This document shows, in pieces, positions 1-6,932 of a stretch of 64,000 nucleotides of DNA (position 1 is its first letter; each line of letters starts with the position of its first letter). The notes beneath the pieces are model-generated. The model was not told where the DNA came from. It did not search any database and saw only the letters and a list, made by a program, of their open reading frames with translations. Source of the DNA: an uncultured Opitutia bacterium (lineage in GTDB: Bacteria; Verrucomicrobiota; Verrucomicrobiia; Opitutales; UBA953). The position numbers were made by a program, and so were the translations under genes. The stretch is taken from assembly GCA_945957395.1 (NCBI GenBank), contig CAMFKE010000003.1, positions 124,001-188,000 on the forward strand. Reading direction: 5' to 3'.

Positions 1-2
1 AA

Positions 3-338
3 CTCATCACCGACGCCCCCGTGGACAACCATGGCAAAGGCGAATCCTTCTCCCCGACAGACCTCGTGGCCACCGCCCTGGTGAACTGCATGGGCACGCT
101 CATGGGTATCAAGGCCAAGGGGCTCGGGCTGGACCTCGCCGGCATGACCTTCTCCGTGGAAAAAGTCATGAGCGCCGACGCGCCGCGCCGCATCGTGGCC
201 CTGCCCATCACGGTCACCGTCACCGTCCCCACAACCGAGGACCAACGCCGCTCCCTCATGGCCGCCGCCGACACCTGCCCGGTCGCCAAGTCCATCCGCG
301 CCGACATCGAGCGCCCCGTGGTCTGGAACTGGGCCTGA
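3..338 (+). CDS. OsmC/YhfA-like family protein, 5' end missing
   Basis: This is the C-terminal part of an OsmC-family protein. Such proteins reduce organic hydroperoxides or have uncertain thiol-dependent roles in the cytoplasm. The reading frame is open to the left edge, so the true start lies outside the window. The family pattern is clear: FSPTDLVATAL followed by NCMGTLMGI carries the first conserved cysteine, and DTCPVAKSI carries the second. Both catalytic cysteines of the family are therefore present. The protein ends at WNWA just before a strong bidirectional terminator. The YhfA-like branch is the better fit, but the N-terminal half cannot be examined. Confidence 0.85.
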   Translation, partial: LITDAPVDNHGKGESFSPTDLVATALVNCMGTLMGIKAKGLGLDLAGMTFSVEKVMSADAPRRIVALPITVTVTVPTTEDQRRSLMAAADTCPVAKSIRADIERPVVWNWA

Positions 339-351
339 GCGCCAAACCCGA

Positions 352-389
352 AACGAAAAAGCCCTCCGATTCAGGAGGGCTTTTTCGTT
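352..389. terminator. Bidirectional intrinsic terminator
   Basis: A perfect 16-bp inverted repeat (AACGAAAAAGCCCTCC, six-base loop, then its complement) has an A-tract on one side and a T-tract on the other. It can stop transcription of the OsmC-like gene from the left and of lutC from the right. Confidence 0.9.
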
Positions 390-403
390 CCCGGACCCGG
401 CGT

Positions 404-1072
404 CTACTTCTCCGCCAAAATCAGGTAGATGACGAGGCTGGTCGGGCCGTGCCCGCTCGCCACCGGCCGCCGCTCCGCCCCGTAGGTCATCGAAGGTCCG
501 GTGAACAGCGTCAGCCCGCCGGGCGAACCGGCGACACGGATCGCCTCATCCAGGCTTCCCGCCAGTCGGTGCGCCCGCCCGAACACCACCAGCGTGGGCG
601 CGCAGGCCGAGACCTCCAACGCCCCGTTCTCGGCGCCCACGACAACCGCCCCGGTCTGGGCGTCCATCGCCCGGCACTCGACAATGCCGGCTTCGCACGC
701 GCCCAAGGCGGACTTTCCCTTGTCGGCGGTCACCCGCTCGACTCCGCCCGGCAACCCCGCCAGCACATCGCCCACGAACGGCGACGACTGCACGCCCAGA
801 CGCCTCCACTTTGCACGCTCGCACAGGGCCGCCATGCCCTCGGCGGCGTCCTGCAGCGTGTCGCACAGCACGAAGCTCGTGCGCAGCTCCTCCATCCTTC
901 TGGCGAAAGCCGATATGCGCCCGCCTCTGTCCGCATGAGGCTCGGGAAGCCCGTTTCTGCCGTCGTAAGCCGGCATGGGCGTGGCCGCCCTAAGCCCGGC
1001 CGCCTTCGACGCCTCACGGATGCGCGCCATGATGATTTCCCGCCCGTCGGCGGGCTCGCTTTTCCTGCTCAT
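404..1072 (-). CDS. lutC: Lactate utilization protein C (LUD domain)
   Basis: LutC works with LutA and LutB to oxidise L-lactate to pyruvate. The 222-residue protein has the LUD fold. The C-terminal half shows the usual pattern: an acidic-glycine stretch around TGAVVGAENG-like residues, then a segment near FGRAHRLAGSLDEAI, then GGLTLFTGPS close to the end. The start overlaps the lutB stop as ATGA, which indicates translational coupling. The gene is the last of the lutABC operon and is followed by the shared terminator at 352-389. The gene name rests on operon context as well as on sequence. Confidence 0.85.
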   Translation of the reverse strand: MSRKSEPADGREIIMARIREASKAAGLRAATPMPAYDGRNGLPEPHADRGGRISAFARRMEELRTSFVLCDTLQDAAEGMAALCERAKWRRLGVQSSPFVGDVLAGLPGGVERVTADKGKSALGACEAGIVECRAMDAQTGAVVVGAENGALEVSACAPTLVVFGRAHRLAGSLDEAIRVAGSPGGLTLFTGPSMTYGAERRPVASGHGPTSLVIYLILAEK

Positions 1073-2499
1073 GCTTTATCCTTTCTGGCGGCGGAGGAGG
1101 TCGCCCCCGCCGTGCTTTTCCACCAACCTCGGAATGTCTTTTTGGGAGTTTCCGGAAGCGTGCGATGCCGCATCCAATCCGAAAGAGGGTTGAAGGAGGT
1201 CTTGCGCGTCAGGTCCGCGAGCACGGCCAGGATTCTGACAATCCTGGTGCCGCGATTGTAGCGGGCCTGGGACGACATCATGCGCTCGTGCAATCGCAGC
1301 ATCGCGTTCACCTTCCACCCTCGCGATGCGGGGGGCATTTCCCTGCGCTGCGAAACAAGCGCCCGGTGAAGGTCGATGCCCACGGGGCATACATCCCCGC
1401 ACGCGCCGCACAAGGGTGTGGCCAACGGAAGCGCCTGAGCGCCCCGCGCGGGCATGAGGTGCCTCGTCAACACCGCTCCGATCGGACCCGGCAGCACGCT
1501 TCCGTAGGCGCGCCCGCCCGCCATGCGGTACACGGGGCAGATGTCCGCGCAGGCGCCGCACTTCACGCAGCGCAACGCCTCCGCGCTGGCGGTGTCGGCC
1601 AGCAGCAGCGAGCGTCCGTTATCCACCAAAATCAGATGCATGACCGCGGTTTCTCCGCACGCGCGAGGCGTGTCGGGCCCGATGAGCGAAACACCGGAAG
1701 GCAAAGCCGTGCCGCCGGCGGAAGCGCCGACGAGCTGCAAAAGCAGCGGCAAATCCGAGACGGATTCCGTCACCTTCTCGATGCCGGCCACGACCACGAA
1801 CACGCGCGGCATGGACGCTATCAGGCGAAGATTCCCCTCGTGCTCCACCAGGGCCACCTTGCCCTCCTCGGCCAGGAGGAACGAGGCCCCGGCAAGGCCC
1901 ATGTCGGCCTGCAGGAAGCTCTCCCGCAGCGACTTGCGCACCAGCGCCACCTGCTCTTCGGGATTGGAAGTGGTGGGCGAGCCCATCTTGGCGTGCAGCG
2001 TCTCCCCCACTTCCTCCCTGGAAAGGTGCATGGCGGGGTGCAGCATGTGCGAAGGACGCCCGCCGCGCAGGTGATTCACCATGTCGCCAAACTGGGAATG
2101 GCGCACGGCCACCCCGGAAGTCCCCAGCGCCTCGTCGGCCCCGATTTCCTCCAGCGTGGAGGACAACCCGCGAACGCAGGACCTGACCCCGGCCTCCTTG
2201 GCGATCCGGACCAGGGCCTCGCGCGCATCTCCCGCCGAAGGCGCCCAGTGCAGCCGCCCTCCGGCCGACTCGAACCGCGCGGCAAAATCAGCCAGACGCC
2301 GCTCCAGATGAAGCAGGTCCGCGTCCCTTATGGCCGCGCCGGCCGCCCGCGCCGCGCCCCAGTCACGAAACCTGGCCCTGGCCTCGGTGCGGGCCCAGTT
2401 TTCCCGGTCCAGCCCGTCGCGGTGTCTCTGCGCCGAGGCGACATCGTATTGGAAATCGGCTACGGCCTTTTCGAAATCGGCGTTGGATGAATTTCTCAT
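1069..2499 (-). CDS. lutB: Lactate utilization iron-sulfur protein B
   Basis: LutB is the iron-sulfur subunit of the LutABC lactate-oxidation complex. The N-terminal two thirds form a LUD domain, including the run GGRPSHMLHPAMHLSREEVG. The C-terminal part carries two [4Fe-4S] ferredoxin-type motifs: CVKCGACADICP around residue 315, and CGACGDVCPVGIDL about 50 residues later. At 476 residues it matches the family length. It lies 6 bases after lutA and overlaps lutC by 4, so the three genes are one transcript. No regulator gene is adjacent. Confidence 0.92.
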   Translation of the reverse strand: MRNSSNADFEKAVADFQYDVASAQRHRDGLDRENWARTEARARFRDWGAARAAGAAIRDADLLHLERRLADFAARFESAGGRLHWAPSAGDAREALVRIAKEAGVRSCVRGLSSTLEEIGADEALGTSGVAVRHSQFGDMVNHLRGGRPSHMLHPAMHLSREEVGETLHAKMGSPTTSNPEEQVALVRKSLRESFLQADMGLAGASFLLAEEGKVALVEHEGNLRLIASMPRVFVVVAGIEKVTESVSDLPLLLQLVGASAGGTALPSGVSLIGPDTPRACGETAVMHLILVDNGRSLLLADTASAEALRCVKCGACADICPVYRMAGGRAYGSVLPGPIGAVLTRHLMPARGAQALPLATPLCGACGDVCPVGIDLHRALVSQRREMPPASRGWKVNAMLRLHERMMSSQARYNRGTRIVRILAVLADLTRKTSFNPLSDWMRHRTLPETPKKTFRGWWKSTAGATSSAARKDKA

Positions 2500-2505
2500 G
2501 GCGGT

Positions 2506-3219
2506 TCAGACGGAGGCGAGCACCTCGGCGATGTGCACTCCGCGCAAAGGTTTGGCATGGCGACCCATGATGCCGCGCAACTGCATCAGGCACCCCGGAT
2601 CGTTGGTCACAAAAGTGTTGGCTCCGGAATGAAGCAGGATGTCCGCGCGCGCCTCCCCCATGGCGCCCGACAACGCGGGATAGGTGAGCGAAAAAGGTCC
2701 TCCGAAGCCGCAGCACCCCTCCTCCCTCGCCTCCACGACCTTGAGCCCGCGCACCCTGGCCAGAAGCTGGCGCGATTCGCCCGCCACGCAGCCGCACCGG
2801 CGGCTTTTGCAGCCATCCTGGACGATCACCGTGTCCTCATAACGCGCTCCCACATCCGTCACCCCCAGGATTCCCACCAGAAAATGCGTGAATTCATGGG
2901 TCCGGTTCGACAGCGCCATGGCGGCCGACTCGCTCGGCGTGCCCGCGAAAAGAACGGGATACTCCTTGCGCATCATCGCCGCGCAGGAGGCCGAGGCCGA
3001 CACAATCGCATCGGCGTCGCCATAGACCCCCAGCTGCCTCTGCGCCGTGGCGATGGCGGAGCGACGGTCGCCGGCATCCATCGGAGGCAGTCCGCAGCAG
3101 GTCTGCTCGGGGTTGTAGGACACCTGGTGCCCCAGTCGCTCCAGCACACGCAGCATGGAGACTCCGATTTCGGGCATCCACTGATCGACGAGACAAGGTA
3201 TGTGCAGCGCTATGCGCAT
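2506..3219 (-). CDS. lutA: Lactate utilization protein A (CCG-domain)
   Basis: LutA is the cysteine-rich subunit of the LutABC complex, related to the CCG-domain subunits of glycolate oxidase and heterodisulfide reductase. The 237-residue protein begins MRIALHIPCLVDQWMPEIG. It has two CCG elements, TCCGLPPMDAG near residue 61 and GCCGFGGPF near residue 165, with further cysteines (SASCAAMM, KSRRCGC) that normally bind a cubane cluster. It is the first gene of the operon. The 238-bp gap before the divergent tdh must hold its promoter; I could not pick a convincing -35/-10 pair there. Confidence 0.92.
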   Translation of the reverse strand: MRIALHIPCLVDQWMPEIGVSMLRVLERLGHQVSYNPEQTCCGLPPMDAGDRRSAIATAQRQLGVYGDADAIVSASASCAAMMRKEYPVLFAGTPSESAAMALSNRTHEFTHFLVGILGVTDVGARYEDTVIVQDGCKSRRCGCVAGESRQLLARVRGLKVVEAREEGCCGFGGPFSLTYPALSGAMGEARADILLHSGANTFVTNDPGCLMQLRGIMGRHAKPLRGVHIAEVLASV

Positions 3220-3457
3220 GGCGGAAAATCTTTCGGGGATGGGTGAATCGCGTCACTTCAGCAGCGACACCCTGTCATGATGCGCGGAGCCCGGCCCTGC
3301 GGCAATCCCCCTCCGCCTCCTGCGGCGTCAGCCCCGTGTAAAGTTGCACCCCCCGCCCGCCCCCGGGGGGCCTGAAAACCTCCCCCTCCGGCGCAAGCCG
3401 ATGTGGACAAGCGTGACGCCTTCGATTCTTTGCCCACGCCTCTAAACGCACCCTATC

Positions 3458-4486
3458 ATGAAAGCCCTCGTCAAAGCCGAAGCCGCCGTCGGCCTCAAAC
3501 TCCTCGATGTCCCGATGCCGGAAGTCGGCCCCAACGACGTCCTCATCAAGATCCGCAAGACCTCCATCTGCGGCACCGATGTGCACATTTGGAAGTGGGA
3601 TGACTGGGCCCAGAAGACCATCCCCGTGGGCATGCAGGTCGGCCACGAGTATGTCGGCGAAATCGTGCAGGTCGGCGCCAATGTCACCGCCTACAAGCCC
3701 GGCGCCATCGTCTCCGGCGAAGGCCACATCGTCTGCGGCACCTGCCGCAACTGCCGCGCCGGCCGCCGCCACCTCTGCCCGAACACCAAGGGCGTGGGCG
3801 TGAACCGCCCCGGCGCCTTCGCCGAGTACCTTTCCATCCCCCAGGACAATGTCGTCCCCGTGCCCGCCGGCGTGGACCCGGACATCGTCTCCATCTTCGA
3901 CCCCCTGGGCAACGCCGTGCACACCGCGCTCTCCTTCGACCTCGTCGGCGAGGATGTGCTCATCACCGGCGCGGGCCCCATCGGCATCATGGCCATCGCC
4001 ATCGCCAAGAAGGCCGGCGCTCGCAATGTCGTCATCACCGACATCAACCCCTACCGCCTCGAACTCGCCAAGAAGCTCGGCCCCACCCGCGTGGTCGACG
4101 TCTCCAAGGAGAAGCTCGAGGACGTGCAGAAGGAACTCGGCATGACCGAAGGCTTCGATGTCGCCCTCGAGATGTCCGGCAACGCCCGCGCGCTCGACAC
4201 CATCCTCGATAACATGGCCTGCGGCGGCAAGATCGCCCTCCTGGGCATCATCCCCGGCAAGGCCGCCATCGACTGGAACAAGGTCATCTTCAAGTGCCTC
4301 CACATCAAGGGCATCTACGGCCGCGAGATGTACGAGACCTGGTACAAGATGATCGCCCTCGTGCAGTCCGGCATGGATGTGACCCCGGTCATCACCCACC
4401 GCATGCACTACACCGAGTTCGAGAAGGGCTTCGAGGCCATGATCTCCGGCAACGCCGGCAAGGTCGTCCTCGACTGGACCAAGTAA
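3458..4486 (+). CDS. tdh: L-threonine 3-dehydrogenase
   Basis: Tdh oxidises L-threonine with NAD+ to 2-amino-3-ketobutyrate, which Kbl then cleaves with CoA to glycine and acetyl-CoA. The 342-residue protein is a zinc-dependent medium-chain dehydrogenase. It shows the catalytic zinc site [11 protein letters not shown] and GHEYVGEIV, the structural zinc cluster [15 protein letters not shown], and the Rossmann motif GAGPIGIMA. Length equals that of the E. coli enzyme (341). In many bacteria kbl and tdh are adjacent; here kbl lies at 17136-18329 on the opposite strand. Unlike most genes in the window, this one uses GACGTC/GACGTG freely. Confidence 0.95.
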   Translation: MKALVKAEAAVGLKLLDVPMPEVGPNDVLIKIRKTSICGTDVHIWKWDDWAQKTIPVGMQVGHEYVGEIVQVGANVTAYKPGAIVSGEGHIVCGTCRNCRAGRRHLCPNTKGVGVNRPGAFAEYLSIPQDNVVPVPAGVDPDIVSIFDPLGNAVHTALSFDLVGEDVLITGAGPIGIMAIAIAKKAGARNVVITDINPYRLELAKKLGPTRVVDVSKEKLEDVQKELGMTEGFDVALEMSGNARALDTILDNMACGGKIALLGIIPGKAAIDWNKVIFKCLHIKGIYGREMYETWYKMIALVQSGMDVTPVITHRMHYTEFEKGFEAMISGNAGKVVLDWTK

Positions 4487-4536
4487 CGCCGGGAGCGCGG
4501 CGGCCCGCCCGCATATCCGCAGCCAGGATACACTGG

Positions 4537-4573
4537 AAAAGGCCCGCCCGGCTCCACGCCGGCGGGCCTTTTT
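4537..4573 (+). terminator. Intrinsic terminator after tdh
   Basis: AAAAGGCCCGCC and GGCGGGCCTTTTT form a GC-rich hairpin ending in a T-run, 50 bases after the tdh stop. The A-tract on the other side would allow some function in reverse. Confidence 0.85.
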
Positions 4574-4715
4574 GCGCGCGCTACACAATCGTGTTCAAAC
4601 GCCCGGGCGCCCCCCGGCGAAAGTCGACATCGCGCAACGGCGATCAATGCGGCCTTCGACTTTATCAAACCCGGATGGCTTGCTCCGAATGAATGCCGTC
4701 GCCATCGAGGAAGGC

Positions 4716-6005
4716 ATGACATCCCGCATCAAATCCTGCGTCGATATGTTCCATGCCGCCGTCGCCGACGGTGAGGTTGATGCGTTGCGGACGCGACTTC
4801 GCCCCGATACGGCACCCGATGTCGCCGTGAGGCAGGCCGATGCGCTCACGACGCCCTTCGCCATCGACCGTCGCTGGCGACACTTGTCGGCAGCCGAAGC
4901 GACCCGCGGCGTCATCGGCGAGGCCGCCGCGCGCCCCGCGCCGGAGTGTTTTTCGCGCAACATCGAGAATTACATCGGGCAGGTGACACTCCCTGTCGGC
5001 GTCGTGGGCCCGCTGCGTGTGCGCGGCACGCACGCCTGCGGCGACTTCCATGTGCCGCTCGCCACCACCGAAGCCGCGCTTGTCGCCTCATGCCAGCGCG
5101 GGGCGTCCGCCATCACCGAGTCGGGCGGCTGCGTCGCGATCACCCTCTCCGAAGGCGTCTCACGCTCGCCGGGCTTCGTCTTCGGCACGCTCGTCGAGGC
5201 CTGCGAATTCGCCGCCTGGGTGGCGGGTGCGGAAGCCCCGCTTAGAAAGGCGGCCGAGGCGACGACAAGGCACGGCCGGCTTTCGTCGCTGCGCATCTCG
5301 GTCGAAGGCACCCATGTGTGGGTTATTTTCGAATACACCACGGGCGACGCCTCGGGACAGAACATGGTCACGATCGCCACGCAGGCCGCCTGCGAATGGA
5401 TCATGGCCTGCACGCCCGTACGCCCGCTCCGCTGGTATGTGGAGGCCAACCTTTCGGGGGACAAGAAGGCCAGCGCCCAGAGTTTCCAATCGGTGCGAGG
5501 GCGCAAGGTGTGCGCGGAGGCGCACCTGCCGGCATCCGTGCTTTCGCACCGACTCCAGTGCGACGCCCGGGCGATGGAGGACTACTGGCGGATGTCCGCG
5601 CTGGGCTCGGTGATGTCCGGCGCCATCGGCGTGCAAGGCCACTACGCGAACCCACTCGCCGCGCTCTACATCGCGACGGGCCAGGACGCCGCCTGCGTAT
5701 CGGAGTCCGCCGTGGGCGTCACCCGATTCGAGTCGCGCCCCGACGGCTCGCTCTATGCGAGCGTCACGTTGCCGAACATCATGGTCGGCACCGTCGGAGG
5801 AGGCACCGGGCTGCCGACACAGCGCGCCTGCCTGGAGTTGCTCGGCCTCGCCGGCGAAGGCAAGGCGCGCGCACTCGCCGAGGTGGTGGCGTCGCTTTCG
5901 CTGGCGGCGGAACTCTCCATCATCGCCGCCCTGGCATCCGGTCACTTCACCCGCGCCCACGCGAAGCTTGCGCGCGGCCCGCGAGAATCCGTTTCCCATG
6001 AATGA
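4716..6005 (+). CDS. Hydroxymethylglutaryl-CoA reductase homologue
   Basis: HMG-CoA reductase reduces HMG-CoA to mevalonate with two NAD(P)H. The 429-residue protein carries the family signatures in order: ENYIGQVTLPVGVVGPL (Glu84), DASGQNM, SGDKKASAQSF (Lys250/251), ATGQDAA (Asp324), TVGGGTGLPTQ, and SGHFTRAHAKL (His415 matches the catalytic histidine). All four catalytic residues are present. The motif style is closer to class I than to class II, but it is divergent. I chose the ATG at 4716 because GAGGAAGG sits 5 bases upstream; 4689 is the alternative. It heads a seven-gene operon and overlaps the next gene by 8 bases. No other mevalonate-pathway gene is visible, so the true substrate could differ. 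Confidence 0.9.
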   Translation: MTSRIKSCVDMFHAAVADGEVDALRTRLRPDTAPDVAVRQADALTTPFAIDRRWRHLSAAEATRGVIGEAAARPAPECFSRNIENYIGQVTLPVGVVGPLRVRGTHACGDFHVPLATTEAALVASCQRGASAITESGGCVAITLSEGVSRSPGFVFGTLVEACEFAAWVAGAEAPLRKAAEATTRHGRLSSLRISVEGTHVWVIFEYTTGDASGQNMVTIATQAACEWIMACTPVRPLRWYVEANLSGDKKASAQSFQSVRGRKVCAEAHLPASVLSHRLQCDARAMEDYWRMSALGSVMSGAIGVQGHYANPLAALYIATGQDAACVSESAVGVTRFESRPDGSLYASVTLPNIMVGTVGGGTGLPTQRACLELLGLAGEGKARALAEVVASLSLAAELSIIAALASGHFTRAHAKLARGPRESVSHE

Positions 6006-6930
6006 TTCCCCTGTCTCCGCCTCGCCCGGCGGCCTCGGCCGCTGGTGGATTTATCAGCGCGAAAGGTTCCCCGTCGTCGCACACGGCCCGCTTATCGCGG
6101 CGTTCTCCGGCTGCGCGGTCAGCTACTCCATGATGCTGCGCGGCGCGACCGGCGCGCCGGACTGGCGGGCCTGCCTCGTCGCCTTCTCGGTCAGCCTCAT
6201 CTTCTTCTTTCACCTGCGCGTCGCCGACGAATTCAAGGACGCCGAGGAGGACGCCCGATTTCGTCCGTACCGGCCCGTGCCGCGCGGGCTCGTCACCCTG
6301 CGCGAACTGGGCGCGATAGCCGGCGTCGGAGCGCTCGCGCAACTGGCGCTCACGGCGTGGTGGAACATGCCGCTGCTCGGCTGGCTGGCCGTCGCATGGG
6401 CGTACTTCTGCCTCATGAGCCGCGAATTCTGGATTGGCGAATGGCTGCGCGCGCACCCGATGATCTACCTGCTCTCGCACCTGTTCATCATGCCGCTGGT
6501 CGACTTCTATGCCGCCGCCTGCGACTGGGAGCACGCCACCGGCACCATGCCCTCGGGCCTCTGGTGGTTTGTCGCCGCCAGCTATTTCAACGGCATGGTC
6601 CTCGAGGTCGGCCGCAAGCTCCGCTCCCCTTCCGACGAGGAGACCGGCGTCCAGACCTACACCGCACAGTGGGGCCGCTCGCGCGCCGTCGCCCTCTGGT
6701 TCTTCGCCCTTCTCGCCGCCGGCGGCTGCGGCGTGATGGCCGCCGCGCGACTCGGCGCCGGTTCGGCGTTCGCCGTCGTCGCAGGCGCCGTGCTGCTCGC
6801 ATGCCTTGCGGCCGGAGTGCGATTCCTGCGCCACGCTCCCGCCGGACGCGGCCGCACCCTGGAAACGCTTTCCGGCATCTGGACGCTCTCCCTGTACGCC
6901 GGCCTCGGCATCCTGCCCCGCATTCTCTGA
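5998..6930 (+). CDS. UbiA-superfamily prenyltransferase-like membrane protein
   Basis: UbiA enzymes transfer prenyl groups from a prenyl diphosphate to an acceptor within the membrane. This 310-residue protein has about eight hydrophobic segments. Near residue 74, after a transmembrane helix, comes RVADEFKDAEEDARFRPYRP, an aspartate-rich loop like the first UbiA diphosphate-Mg site. A second polar loop, EVGRKLRSPSDEETGVQTY, lies near residue 205 at the expected position of the second site. The gene begins inside the HMG-CoA reductase gene (ATGAATGA overlap) and ends 2 bases before the next start. Donor and acceptor are unknown. Genes in the operon suggest an isoprenoid or glycerolipid substrate. 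Confidence 0.78.
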   Translation: MNDSPVSASPGGLGRWWIYQRERFPVVAHGPLIAAFSGCAVSYSMMLRGATGAPDWRACLVAFSVSLIFFFHLRVADEFKDAEEDARFRPYRPVPRGLVTLRELGAIAGVGALAQLALTAWWNMPLLGWLAVAWAYFCLMSREFWIGEWLRAHPMIYLLSHLFIMPLVDFYAAACDWEHATGTMPSGLWWFVAASYFNGMVLEVGRKLRSPSDEETGVQTYTAQWGRSRAVALWFFALLAAGGCGVMAAARLGAGSAFAVVAGAVLLACLAAGVRFLRHAPAGRGRTLETLSGIWTLSLYAGLGILPRIL

Positions 6931-6932
6931 CC

